A stretch of 64,000 nt of DNA from Delphinapterus leucas (taxonomy: Eukaryota > Chordata > Mammalia > Artiodactyla > Monodontidae), in contig NW_022098004.1 in NCBI RefSeq assembly GCF_002288925.2, positions 7,509,604-7,573,603 of the forward strand, written 5' to 3'. Within the stretch, counting starts at the first letter, position 1, and each line of letters starts with the position of its first letter. This document shows positions 46,195 through 57,490 of the stretch, one piece after another. The notes below the pieces were generated by a model. It did no database searches. It had not been told where the DNA came from and worked only from the letters and a program-made list of their open reading frames with translations. The translations under genes were made by a program, and so were the position numbers.

Positions 46195-46640
46195 ATTCAA
46201 AAAAGATACAGGCATAAAGCGAATCATTGTGATACCATTTGTAACTGCGAAAGGCTGTCCGTCAATAATGGGCTGACTGAATAAACTATGATACTGCCAC
46301 ATCATGGAGTATTATGCAGCTGTAAGAATAATAATTCTAAATAATGCTAAAGAATGATCTACAAGATATGATGTTTAGTGAGAAAAGCAAGGTAGAGAAA
46401 AGTGTGCATAGTATACTAACACTTATCTAAGATGGGGTATATGACTGTATATGCATTTTTATTTATTTTAAAAAATTCATTAATAAACCATGAAATAAAA
46501 TGGTTACCTACAAAGGGAGGGAGGGAACAGACTGGAGGGAAAATGGTAGAAGCTAGACTTCCCTAAATATACTTTGTTTACAGATTTAATTTTGGAATGA
46601 TGTAAATATTTATACAATTAAAAAATTAAATTAAAAAAAA
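46195..46640 (+). mobile_element. Old L1 ORF2 end and tail, plus strand
   Basis: Forward L1: 'gtccgtcaataatgggctga', 'catggagtattatgcagctg', 'ggttacctacaaagggaggg', ending in an A-rich stretch at about 46615-46640. Confidence 0.75.
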
Positions 46641-47985
46641 TGTAATCTCTAAACATCAAAATCAAAATGAAAACAAATGACTCTAAATGTGTAGTGAGCT
46701 GGTGGCTTAACCAAGCATGGAGAAGTTATTTCAAGGGACTATAAGACAAAGGAATGTGACTGGACATCCCTTGTGGGATATACCCTAAGGACCAAAAGAA
46801 CTACAAAAAATTTCTCTCTTTGTTCATTGAAAAGGTCTAGAAACGATGACCAACCCATAGCTACAAGTTGATGTTCACTTTATGGCATCTTGATGACGTT
46901 TCTCAGTGAAAAGAACCAGGGATCATTGGTGAAATGGTAGATTCCAGATCTAGTGCAGGAAGTGGTTATTATACCTGAGTATGTTTTCATACCGGAAAGT
47001 GAGGGTGCATTCAAAGATTCAAGAACCAACTGCAAAAACAGGAACAATTTGATCAATAAGAAGAGAAACAATGACAGTGGGGTGAGATATATTAAATATG
47101 TTAAAATTCATGAGTTCATCATGACACTAAAACAAATACCGTATGATCTTTTGGAGGATGTTGGAGAACCAACTCATAATTTGGAAAACATAAATAAAAG
47201 GAAAAAATGAAGAATTTAGCCAGCCTTTCCTGTACAGATATGCCTTAGGGCAACGAAAGAGTTGATCAGGGAAGATTTCATAGAAGTATCCAGCTGATAA
47301 ATAAGGAAGGAGTGATAAATGACCACCATTTTGCAACACCTAATGAAATGGATCTAGGCAGAGATCACCAGTGGCTGCTAAAATTACAAAAAGAAAGACA
47401 AGCAGACACTATGTGCCTTCTGGTGGGAGTGTACAACACCGGCTATGAAGTATTCTTGCCCCCCCAAACAAACCCAAATCTACATCTAGCTACCAGCGTG
47501 TAGGAGATACTAGGTACAGAAGCACATGCTAAATGACACTGCTGACAAATGCTCTAGTTCTTCCAACAAATAAATTGCAAGAAAAAAAGGCAGGGGTCAT
47601 GATCTATACAAACCAACTGTGAAAAAGTATTTATGAGACAACTGGGGAAATTTGGACATCAACCGAATATTTGATGATATCAAAGAATTAGTGTTAATCT
47701 AGGTGTGATGGTGGTTTTGTAGTTACATGCTACCTGTCCTTCTATATTAGAGATATTGACACACTTTCAGATGAAGTGATGTAATTTCTTAGACTTGCTT
47801 GAAAATAATCTAGCATGTGGGGTGAGGGAATGGGACAGTAGAGAAGAAATAAGAATGGGCTAGGGCTGGTGTTTTTTGTACCTAGTAATGGGTATGTATA
47901 TGCAGGCTTACTGCATTATTCTCTCTACTTTTGCATTGGTTTGGAATTTTTCATGTAAAAATTAAAAGGTAAAAAATAAAAGATT
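46641..47985 (+). mobile_element. Old L1 3' UTR, plus strand
   Basis: Forward old L1 3' UTR including 'cagtgaaaagaaccagggat', 'aatttggacatcaaccgaat' and the terminal 'ctctacttttgcattggttt' followed by 'ggaatttttcatgtaaaaat'. The SINE at 48001 is inserted in its A-rich end. Short open frames here are remnants and not genes. Confidence 0.7.
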
Positions 47986-48000
47986 GAAAAACAAGAAGAA

Positions 48001-48345
48001 GGGCTTCCCTGGTGGCGCAGTGGTTAAGAATCTGCCTGCTAATGCAGGGGACACGGGTTCGAGCCCTGGTCTGGGAAGATCCCCCATGCCACGGAGCAAC
48101 AAAGCCCGTGCGCCACAACTACTGAGCCTGTGCTTTGGAGTCCGCGCACCACAACTGCTGAAGCCCGCGCACCTAAAGGCCGTGCTCTGCAACAAGAGAA
48201 GCCACCGCAATCAGAAGCCTGCGCACAGCAACGAAGAGTAGCCCCCGCTCGCCGCAACTAGAGAAAGCCCCGCGCAGCAACGAAGACCCAATGCAGCCAA
48301 AAATAAATAAATAAATAAATAAATAAATGTATTAAAAAAAAAAAA
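48001..48345 (+). mobile_element. CHR-type SINE, long form
   Basis: Forward long-form copy, the most complete in this orientation: head 'gggcttccctggtggcgcag', B-box-like 'gggttcgagccctggtctgg', several 'cc(g/a)c(a/g)ccacaact' blocks and an (AAAT)n tail followed by a pure A run. The flanks read 'aagaagaa(g)' on both sides. A purine-rich (AGG)n stretch follows at 48351-48386. Confidence 0.94.
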
Positions 48346-48386
48346 AAGAAGAAGGAGAATAAGAGGAGGAGGAGGAAAAGAGGGAG

Positions 48387-48674
48387 AAATACCCCTGTAG
48401 GTCTCCTTCAGTACTAAATTTCTGTCCCCTTAGGGTTCCTCCAGAAGCTTGTGGTGAAGAAAGAGGCTCTCAGGTCCTGTGTAAGGGCCTCTGAGCATTT
48501 ATTTCTGGGCTCCTCTTGGGGGGACTTTGTGATTGAGAACATACACACTCACCTCCTATAATGTAGGAACCATGCCGTCTAAGTCTATTTAGAAAAGAAA
48601 CATTTCCATATAATATTCCAAGATGCAACTTTACCCACAACAGAGATAGCCTTTTACATAATTCTGTAGAATTG
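48387..48674. other. Unassigned DNA
   Basis: Short stretch with no recognised element. Confidence 0.35.
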
Positions 48675-49040
48675 CAATTCTCAAAGAGTGGTCCAGGTCC
48701 CTCAGGATCCCTGAAATCATTTCGGGGATTCATACAGTCAAAACTATTTTCCGTAATAATACCAAGATATTTTTGCCTTTGTCACTCTCATTCTCTCACT
48801 AGTGTATGGAGTACTTTTCTAGAAGTTTCATGATTCTAGACAACTGTATTCCTCTGGTGGCTAACAAGAGTGTGTGCCTGTGTGTTATTTTTGTGTGTGA
48901 ACTCCGGTTTTAAAATTTTTTCAACTTAATATCCAATACAGTGAATAACAGTAGACACATGTAAACACAAGCTCTTTGGCATTCCCAATCTTGCTGAAGA
49001 GTGTCAATGGGTCTTGAGAGCAAAAGTTGAGATCCTCTGA
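48675..49040 (+). mobile_element. hAT-type non-autonomous DNA transposon
   Basis: The left end 'caattctcaaagagtggtcc' and right end 'gcaaaagttgagatcctctg' are approximate inverted repeats. Between them lie 'tcaaaactattttccgtaat' and 'aaacacaagctctttggcat', wording known from hAT-class MER elements. Eight-base flanks, 'tagaattg' and 'tagagttt', are similar, as expected for an aged hAT duplication. No transposase frame is present. Confidence 0.72.
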
Positions 49041-49192
49041 TAGAGTTTAGTCACTTGAAGCTACACTGATAGACGTATCTGCTTCACAGTCATGTCACTG
49101 ATATACTATGTACAAAAAACATTGCATTTTGATCTTCTTAGACAAAGGAGTGTTGGGCCAATAAATCTAAGTCTACGTTCCTTCTTCTTACA

Positions 49193-49216
49193 ACACACAC
49201 ACACACACACACACAC
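49193..49216 (+). repeat. (CA)n microsatellite
   Basis: About twelve CA dinucleotides, then an interrupted 'gcacagacacac' extension. Confidence 0.93.
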
Positions 49217-49930
49217 GCACAGACACACAACTAAAAAACTGATACTTTTTGCTTCCCAATATTCACCCATTTCCTACTCCAAGATTTCAAAACCACAGGA
49301 CCAATTTCTTAGTTAAGGCTTAAAGCCAAACACTTGGGTTTTCTTTCTCCCCGGTGGGCTCTGCAAGAAATAACTTTTTCCTGTGCACATAGTCCACAGG
49401 GAATCTGGGCCTACTTCAGGCAATAGAAGGTCTACCTTCCCTTTCTGGAGCATATCTCCAGGGTTATGACCTTTATTTCTTACATCTGTAAAATAGGGCC
49501 AATTGTTTTTCTCTTGTTGAAATGATAAAATGATACAATATGCATATAATAATTCAGTTCTGCATACAATGCATAGAAGAAAAGGCAGATTCACTCCACT
49601 GAAAATCACCTGAGTCTATAAACAGCTCAACACATATATTTACTTTTCCTTTCAGTTAAGGTCATTCAAAGACTATCTCGGTTGGGTTTCTGGAAGTTCC
49701 TTCCTTTTCTTTCTCCTTCCTGTTTTCTCAGCCCCTCTTCCAGCCCCAATATCTGTGGTCTTTTCCAACCCTCAGTTTTTACCTCGGATTCACCCTCTGT
49801 TCTTAAGATCTTCAAGGTTCTGAACATGGATCCCGCCTCTGTCCTGCTGGGACAACAGTAGGTCCTTACCGTGTGAGTAGAGGAGACAAGAAAGAGGTGG
49901 TGGAAACTAAAGATGGTCATACGTGGAGAG
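49217..49930. other. Unassigned DNA
   Basis: No recognised repeat. Minus-strand frames (49313-49609, 49666-49980) have no domain; the second runs into the neighbouring SINE. Confidence 0.35.
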
Positions 49931-49937
49931 CATGTGG

Positions 49938-50070
49938 GGACTTCCCTGGCGGTCCAGTGGTTAGGACTCTGTGTTTCCACTGCACGGGGGTACGGGTTCG
50001 ATCCGTGGTCGGGGAACTAAGATCCCACGAGTTGGGTGGTGTGACCAAAAAAAAAACAAAAACTGAAACA
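49938..50070 (+). mobile_element. Short monomeric tRNA-derived SINE
   Basis: Forward monomer: 'ggacttccctggcggtccag', 'tacgggttcgatccgtggtc', 'ggggaactaagatcccacga', then an A-rich tail. The tRNA-like box B ('ggttcgatcc') is unusually well kept. A clean duplication is not evident. Confidence 0.92.
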
Positions 50071-50757
50071 AAACCATGTAGCTCGGGGTGAGCGGTCACT
50101 GCCATCACTGACTGCACCATTTCAAGAGCTCTTGTCACTTGCAACAGTCCTCACTCGAACAATGTTTGTACCAATTCACTGACCAACAATTTTGTTTGTA
50201 ACATCTCTGCACAGCCCCCACGTTGTCACATGCCTCCTTATCTAGCTTAGGTTCGGTCACCATCATCCTTTCATTACAATCACTTCCTTACATATACTCT
50301 TAACTCCATTTCCTCTCTCTCCGTCCATTGAACTCACATGGCAAACCCCACCCTTGCTTAAACGCAATGCCCAGCTTGCCCTGAACAACGGAAAGTTATT
50401 GGATAAAGGACAACCTTGCTGACTGGTCTGACTGGTCTAATTAACTTCTGATCACAGATATCCAGTGGGCCCTCTGTACCTCCCAGCAACACCTCTCTAT
50501 TTCCCTAGTCAGTCCTCTCTTCTCCCCAAGTCAACTTTTCATATTTTAAAATCTGTCTTCAAACATCTAACACTAGAAAAACGATACAACTTTGGTCTAA
50601 ATCTAGATAGCCTGAGGAGTGAAAGGGGGTGTTCTTAATAATACTGGGGGGACAACAGATTAAAGAAGTATTGTTCCAGGCAAATCACATTTCCCTATCT
50701 GATACCCCTCACTTTCATCTGATGATTTCGTGGCTCATTTCATGGGGAATATAGAAA
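50071..50757. other. Unassigned DNA
   Basis: No gene or repeat recognised. Confidence 0.35.
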
Positions 50758-50759
50758 TA

Positions 50760-51205
50760 CAGTAAGTCCCTTACATATGAACAAGTTTCATTCTGAGAGC
50801 GTGTTTGTAAGTCCAACAAATTTAGCCTAGGTGCCCAACTAACACAATCGGCTATTAGTACTGTGCTGTAATAGGTTTATAATACTTTTTGCACAAATAA
50901 TACATAAAAAACAAACACAAAAAATAAGGACAACATTTTTAATCTTACAGTGCAGTCCCTTGAAAAGTACAGTAGTAGAGTACAACAGCTGGCATCCAGG
51001 GGCTGGCATCGAGGGAACAGGCAAGAAGAGTTACTGACTGGAGGAGGGTGAGAAGGTGGGAGATGGTAGAGCTGAAGGATTGTCAGCAATAGGAGATAGA
51101 GGGAAGCTGCGATTTCACTAATGCCCTGTGTGATTGGACATGTGAAAACACGTTAGCATCTTTGAAAGTTCGCAACTTGAAGGTCCGTATGTCGGGGACT
51201 TACTG
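50760..51205 (+). mobile_element. Tigger-type non-autonomous DNA transposon
   Basis: The left terminus 'cagtaagtcccttacatatg' and right terminus 'tatgtcggggacttactg' are inverted repeats of at least 17 bases with few mismatches. TA lies on both sides (50758-50759 and 51206-51207). Internal text ('caactaacacaatcggctat', 'agttactgactggaggaggg') fits a Tigger-derived deletion element. There is no transposase frame. Confidence 0.92.
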
Positions 51206-51285
51206 TAATAGAAGAGAGCTCCAAACCTGCCAGTGACTTCATATGCAGCCACGCACTTGGCCTGCTTTATTCTTCCAGAGAATGA

Positions 51286-51701
51286 TGTATTAGTTTCCTG
51301 TGGCTGCCATAACAACTTAACCACAAACCTGATGGCTGAAAGCAACAAAAATGTATTCTCTCGCAGTACTGGGGGCTAGAATTCTGAAATCAAGGTGTCA
51401 GCTGGACCACACTCCCTGCAATGGCTCTGGGGAAGAATTATTCCTTCTTAGCCTCTGGTGATTGCTGGCAGTCCTTGGCATTCCTTGACTTGGAGACACA
51501 TTTCTCCCATCATTGTTTCCATTGTCACATGGCATTCTCCCTTTTGGTCTCTGTCTCTATTTTAAGGACACTAGTTATTGGTTTAGGGCCAACCTGAATC
51601 ATGTATGACCTCATCTTAACTAATTACACCTGCAAATAAGGTCATGTTCTGGGGTTCCGGGTGGACACAAATTTTAGGGGGACACTATTCAACCCAGTAC
51701 A
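51286..51701 (-). mobile_element. MLT1-like (MaLR) solo LTR, minus strand
   Basis: It reads TG...CA in this orientation ('tgtattagtttcctgtggct' to 'cacta ttcaacccagtaca'-type end). The reverse complement begins with the same block as the LTR at 29402 ('gggttgaatagtgtccccct'). No internal retroviral coding region is attached. Confidence 0.87.
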
Positions 51702-52376
51702 GATGGACTCTGTGCTCCTAAGTCTAGCCCCTCCACTTTGGCCTTTTGCATCCCTTCTCCATTGGCCTTTTCAAGGACCCTGTTCCTGCAATTCTTCTCT
51801 TTACTGCATAACCATTTCCTCCTCATTACTGTGTCATTCCTATCATTCTACAGACATGTTATCATATCGTCTGTATTAAAAACCCTTCCTGCATCTGATG
51901 CCCCCCTCCATCTACTGACCCACTTCTCTGCTGTTTATATCAAAAGGCCTTGAATGAGTAACCTGTGCTCACCATCTGTACTTCCTCTCTGCCTAAGTCT
52001 CTTGAACTCACTTCAGTCTAACTTTCAACTTTCCTGCTCCACCAAAACGGGTCCTGTCAGGGCCACCAAAGATCTCTACGTTGCCAGATGCTATGATCAG
52101 TCCTCTTCTCACCCAGCCTCCCAGAGACATTTAATGATCTGTCCTCTGTCTCTCACTTGGCTTTGGGACACAACACTCTCTTGATTCCCTCCTATTTCAA
52201 TCACCCCTTCTCAGACTCCTTTGTTGGTTCCTCACCCTCTTCCTGACCTCTAAATGCTAAACTGCTCTAGGGCTCCATCCTAGGCCCCCTTTCCTTCCAG
52301 GTCTGTGCCCAGCCCTTACCATTTGTGTGCTGACCACTGCCACCATATCTAGCCTCGGTTTCTGATTCACATTATT

Positions 52377-52580
52377 ATTAGTATTATTCTTTTGCGGTAC
52401 GCGGGCCTCTCTCATTGTTGTGGCCTCTCCCGTTGCGGAGCACAGGCTCCGGATGCACAGGCCCAGCGGCCATGGCTCACGGGCCCAGCCGCTCCTCAGC
52501 ACGTGGGATCTTCCCGGACCGGGGCACGAACCCTGCGTCGGCAGGCAGACTCTCAACCACTGCGCCACCAGGGAAGCCCC
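52377..52580 (-). mobile_element. CHR-type SINE, short young form
   Basis: Reverse short-form copy with an (ATT)n-like tail complement and head 'ccaccagggaagcccc'. The 16-bp duplication 'tctgattcacattatt' is exact (52361-52376 and 52581-52596). The head has a small deletion that removes part of the 'cccgtgtcccctgca' block. Confidence 0.95.
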
Positions 52581-53065
52581 TCTGATTCACATTATTGAAT
52601 CCCCACTCATGTCCACTTGGATGTCTAAACATATCTCACAATTAGCATGCTCTAAAACTGAACTATTGATTTCCCCACACCCAGGCCTAATACAAATACA
52701 AATACCTACCAATTACATTTCTCCCCAGTTTTCCACATCTCAGTAAATGGCACCACCATTCTCCCAGACACTCAGACCAAAGATTTAGGATTCTTCTAAG
52801 TTCCTCATAGCCCACTTATCCCCCTCTACACCTCCCATCCAACCACTTCCCTTTGTCTTGACACTTCCCTGCTTAGTCCATACCACGAGGATCTTATACC
52901 TGGACCTCCGGCATGGTGTCCAGCAGCCCTGTTGTTCCTCTTCATTCCAGTCTCTACCCGGGAGCCAAGTGATCCAACCATATCATCCCCTTGTTCACAG
53001 CTTCCCCAATGACCTCTCACATCACTGAGAGTGGAATCTCAATTCTTTACATGGCCTACCAGGTC

Positions 53066-53066
<1 letters not shown>

Positions 53067-53126
<60 letters not shown>
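53067..53126 (+). repeat. (TATC)15 microsatellite
   Basis: Fifteen uninterrupted TATC units, 60 bp, grown inside the L2 copy. Uninterrupted tetranucleotide arrays of this length are usually polymorphic in length. Confidence 0.98.
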
Positions 53127-53799
53127 ATCTGGTCCTCGGTTAGCTCCCGGCCTGACCTCTACCTGTGTTCTGGCTCACTCAGCTTCAGCCACCATGCTTA
53201 ATGGCTGGACCTTGAACATACCAAGCTTCTTCAGCCCCAGGGCTTTGCCTTTGCTGTTTTCTCTGACATTCTCTGTCCTCTGATTTGCTTTGTGTTCTCT
53301 TTCACTTTCTTTTGGGTTTCAGCTCAAATGTCATCACCTTAGTGAGGTCTTAGCTAACCACCTTATCTAAACCAGTATGCTCTTCCAAGCATACACCCGT
53401 GTCAGTTCCTTTCTGTCTCTTTACCTGGCTTCGTTTTTCTTTGTGGTTATCAGTCCGGGAAATAATATTACATACGTATGTTGTTTTCTTGTTTTCTTCA
53501 TTGTCTCCTCCACTGTACAGTAAGCTCCTTGAGGGCAGGGCATTATTAGTTTCGTTCAGTGAGAATAATAACTAACGTGCTGTAGATACTGAATAAGTAT
53601 GACTTTACTTCAATTACTATTGTTATCATTATCATCGAAGTAAAATGTTTTAAAATTAATGCTAAAAATAAAGTTTAGTTAGTAACAAGGGTTTCTATGT
53701 GGCTTGAAAACAATACTCAGTTTTGATTTAATGCCTTTCTACAGGAATCTTGAACATTCAAACATATTAGTGACACATACAAGTTTGAAACTGGTAGTA

Positions 53800-54265
53800 G
53801 TAGTTGTAATATTAATTATAACAGATACCATTATTCAGCCGTTATTAGTGGCAGGTGCCTTGCATGGATGATCTTATCTAATTCTCCAGAAACTCTATGG
53901 GTTATGTATCACCTCAATTTACAGATGTAGTGTGGTGGTTTTAAAATATGTCCACAAATTCTCTGATGGTCCTCCCTTTAGAAGGTGGAAGCTAATTCAC
54001 CTCTCCTTGAGTGTGGGCTCAGCTAAGCTGCTTCTGAATCCGTAACCTACAGAAACTGTGAGATAAGAAATACCTTTTGTTTTAAGCCACTAAGTTTTGG
54101 GGATAATTTATCGTGTAGCAATAAATAACAAATACTTTTGGAAATGGAAGGACAGAGAGGTTAAGTAAAGAGCGTCATAGCATACACCTAGCGGTGATGA
54201 TGCAGGAATTGGAACCCAGGCGATCTGAATCTAGAGCAGAAATGTTCAACCATCCCACTATACAG
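53800..54265 (-). repeat. MIR SINE split by an LTR
   Basis: The left half (53800-53925, 'gcaggtgccttgcatggatg', 'cacctcaatttacagatg') and right half (54135-54265, 'ggacagagaggttaagtaaa', 'ggaattggaacccaggcgat') together read as one reverse MIR. The 53926-54134 element lies between them. Confidence 0.85.
53926..54134 (+). mobile_element. Old LTR-like element, internally deleted
   Basis: It begins 'tgtagtgtggtggttttaaa' and ends with 'gttttaagccactaagtttt' followed by a 'caataaataac' end. The middle of the expected unit is missing (join near 54015-54025). The missing part is what survives in the copy at 59670-59905. It resembles MaLR-class LTRs; the family name is uncertain. Confidence 0.65.
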
Positions 54266-55187
54266 GAGGTCAAGATCAGGTCTCAAGTGATATCAGAAGG
54301 AGAAGATTGCCGCTTTCTAATGTGGCAGTGGCTCTGTCAGGACAGTGGATACAATCTTATCCTTGGATATTAAACTGGCTGTTCTTGGTCTATTGCAAGG
54401 CCATGTTCTAGGCAGCCACTGCCGTTGCTTCTAAGTTCCCTTTCTGCCCCAGGCTTGTTCTAGAATATAGTGGATATCTATCTTCCCAGCATCCATTCCC
54501 CCGCTCCTTTGGGCTTCTGCTCATCGTCAGTTCCAAGCAGGTAGTGCTGGTAAAACTACCAGTCATTCCAGTCTTCCTCCCCCATAGGTGGGCATGTGAC
54601 TTAAGCTGAGCACTGTCAGTGACTGGCTACAGTAATTGGGCCAAGACAAGAACATATGATGTACATCAGCCGAGCAGAGCCTTTCCCTGGGATTTCGAAA
54701 TACTCTATGAGGTCTTTAAGCTGGGATGATGTGAGCTGCCAGGTGCCATATTCTCAGATGCCTGGAGGAAGTCCATCTTCAACAGGAAAGGGTCCAGCAT
54801 CGGGGGGAGAGGCAGAGTGAGAGACTCCATTTTATATCCTTTGAGACCTTGAATCCAGCCAACGCTGAGAGCAATTCCATCTTTTTCTAATCTACGTGAG
54901 TCAGTAAATTCTCTCTTTGTTTTAAATTAGTTTGAGTTTCTATCAGCTGTCCTTGATTGTGACTAGTATGAAGAGTCTATCCCACTTTGTGGAAGATAGT
55001 AGTTAACTTCCATTCTCCATGAGCAACAATGGTTGTATGTCATCCGAAGAACCTGGAGCAGCTCTGTCCATTGATTGGGCTGACCTTCCCGCAGAGGGTG
55101 AAGAACCTTCTCTTCATCCTTTAGGAAGCTTTTCCAGAAGCCAGCAAAGGTCTGGGGGCAAGCTCAAAATAAAATGTTTTTATGGGA
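54266..55187. other. Unassigned DNA
   Basis: No gene or repeat recognised with confidence. The text 'ccttgattgtgactagtatg' near 54950 and the run-up before it could be an old LTR end. Confidence 0.35.
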
Positions 55188-55409
55188 GGGCTTCCCTGGT
55201 AGCACAGTGGTTGAGAGTCCGCCTGCCGATGCAGGGGACACGGGTTCGTGCCCCGGTCCTGGAAGATCCCACATGCCGCGGAGTGGCTGGGCCCGTGAGC
55301 CATGGCCGCTGACCCTGCGCGTCCGGAGCCTGTGCTCCGCAACGGGAGAGGCCACAGCAGTGAGAGGCCCTCGTACTGCAAAAAACAAAACAAACAACAA
55401 AAAAAAAAA
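55188..55409 (+). mobile_element. CHR-type SINE, short young form
   Basis: Forward short-form copy with head 'gggcttccctggtagcacag', box B-like 'gggttcgtgccccggtcctg' and a mixed A/CAAA tail. The flanking duplication is poor ('atgtttttatgggag' and 'atggtgttatgacag'). Confidence 0.93.
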
Positions 55410-55439
55410 CATGGTGTTATGACAGATGGGGCGCTCAGT

Positions 55440-56110
55440 CACTCAGTTTAAAACCTTAGTCATCTCTGTATCCTTTCTTTCCTTAGTTGCTCACCCCCTC
55501 CCTCAATTCCAAACACACACACACACATCCTGTTAGTCATCAAGTCCTGTTGATGTGGATCAAATACTTTATGGAAGTAGGTGGAGTAGCCATAAGGAAA
55601 GTCTGTGGCCAGCGGGTCCTTCCTTCAGAACATCTTGTAAATCCAGTTTTTCTTCTTCATTTCTACCTCTATCACAGTGGTCCACTGCACCTGGTCTCCC
55701 TGCCTCTAACCTCAACCCCTGCAGTCCATTTTTCATATTTCTTCTAGAATTTGTCTTCTAACACAACTTTTGATTGCCACATGCTTTTGATGGATTCAGA
55801 AGTCTTCAACCAGTTTTCCACTGCAGACTAGCTAAATTGCAAGCTTCTTAGCTTGGTATTCAAGACTCTCCATGAACAGAGCCACGTTCATTTTCCAATG
55901 TGCTGTGACTTCCACGAATCAATCTTCTAGTCTTCTAATGCCCATCCCATTGCAGCACCGCCCACCATCTACACTTACCTCTTTCTCCAAAGTCTCTCCT
56001 TTTCTATGAGTCTTCGAGGTCCATTACAACACTATCTCCTCCATAAAATACTCCCCGAGCATGCCAATCCGCAGTTAATATCTCCTTCTCTGAACTCCGT
56101 AAACAATTGT
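55440..56110 (+). repeat. L2 LINE fragment
   Basis: L2-like text such as 'catcaagtcctgttgatgtg' and, towards the 3' side, 'ccataaaatactccccgagc'. Order and content fit a forward, highly diverged L2. A short (CA)7 occurs at 55512-55526. Confidence 0.6.
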
Positions 56111-56929
56111 TGTCTAGTCGAAGGTTTTTTCAAACTGTGCTCACATCCCCAGGGAGTTCTTGGCCAGCACAAGTGAAGTTTTTGGTGTTTTCCTAAAACT
56201 ACTGATTATATATTCAAATTTGGCTGAGCGTATTATTTCCAAACCCAGTTTCTTTCTTGTCTTCTACTTCCAAATTACATCCTTATGCTATGGTGGTGCA
56301 TTTATTCCCAAGTACAAATTAAGGATCATTATAATTTGTTTTGTGACCTACAGATAGAGAATTGCTTATTATTATTATTATTTAAAACAATCACCATGGG
56401 GAAAATATCAGGGAAGAGAACTGCTATGACAATCTCCACAGTTTCTAAACCAAATACACTTTCTTATTTATTTCCACACCCTCACCCTTCCCCCCCATCA
56501 TAGTAATATGGGATTTTAACTACAACTTGGTATAAAATCTGTTGTATTGGTATAATCTGCAAACATTCATTGTGTACCCACTCTGCCAGGAATAGGAATA
56601 GTGATCACATTGCCATGCTTGTGATACAAAGATAAACAAGCCGCTGCAGGAACAGTTTTCCAGATGGATTCAGTGTGGAAGGACATTCTAGGCAGAGGGA
56701 ACAGCATATGCAAACTCATGTGTCCTGGAATGAGCCAGACATGAAAACCCTGTGGTCCAGATTCTGTGGAATTTTCTTTTATTGAAAAATGTGGTGACTT
56801 TTAAAAATTTGATAACATCTGGATTAAACCCTTCCTCTTGTTATAATTCCCCTTTGCCATCTCCCTCTCCATAAGGGCAGTTCAGGGTTCAAGTTCAGAC
56901 ACAAATAACTTTATGGAATTCTGCTGGGT
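56111..56929. other. Unassigned DNA, partly old repeat
   Basis: 56560-56760 has wording of an ancient dispersed element ('cattcattgtgtacccactc', 'aggcagagggaacagcatat') but I cannot assign a family. The rest is unassigned. Confidence 0.35.
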
Positions 56930-57100
56930 TAGGCCACTTCATGTATACAGTGATCCTCTCTTCAATTCTCACATCACCTTAGGTGTGTATTACCATCTCC
57001 AATTTAGAGATGAGGAAAGCAAGGCTCAGATGGGTAAAGTAACTTGTCCAAAGTCTCACAAATAGGAAAAGATGGAGGGAGGATGTGAGTTAAGTCCACA
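56930..57100 (-). repeat. MIR SINE, minus strand, partial
   Basis: Reverse MIR: 'ttcaattctcacatcacctt', 'aatttagagatgaggaaagc', 'aaggctcagatgggtaaagt' and 'aacttgtccaaagtctcaca'. Confidence 0.85.
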
Positions 57101-57379
57101 TCACAGCTGGAGAAAGAGACCAACTGGGCATTTTTTGGGCTAGGATGAGGAAGACCTTTCTTCCAATTTCAGAACAGCCTGCCTTCCCAAGTCCTCAGTC
57201 AACTGCATCTTTAAACAGAAAGGTGACCACTTGTCCACAGTGAAGTAGGAAGAGATAACTTAAGAACTCATTTGGATTTCAGAGTCCCTCCAGCTCTGGA
57301 GCCTATCACATAGTAGGAGCTCTTTTTGGCTGAGCGATTGAATCCGCCTCACATGCGCGTGGTTCATCTCTCCACTTGG

Positions 57380-57490
57380 ATTCAAACTCCCTTGTGGGCA
57401 GGGTCCCCGTCGTGCCTACCAGGGACACGGTGCAGTTGGGTAGACATTGGAAGATGTTTGTTGAATAATGGATGAGTGAATGAATGGGGG
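57380..57490 (+). repeat. L2 3' end
   Basis: The text 'ttgtgggcagggtccccgtc', 'gggtagacattggaagatgt' and 'ttgttgaataatggatgagt' is an L2 3' end. It lies just upstream of the CpG island. Confidence 0.75.

Larger units (their letters stand above)
51900..53640 (+). repeat. L2 LINE with reverse-transcriptase remnant
   Basis: A long forward L2 copy. 52040-52260 matches the reverse-transcriptase region, with RATKDL recognisable in one frame where L2 proteins have a KVTNDL-type motif. 52600-53060 continues through 'agtaaatggcaccaccattc' and 'tggcctaccaggtcctatct', and the 3' end is near 53510-53600 ('cagtaagctccttgagggca'). Stops and frameshifts are frequent. A SINE (52377-52580) and a (TATC)n tract (53067-53126) interrupt it. 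Confidence 0.82.

Noticed and set aside
53067..53126. CRISPR-like array
   Set aside because: It is a simple tetranucleotide repeat with no spacers, in a mammalian genome.
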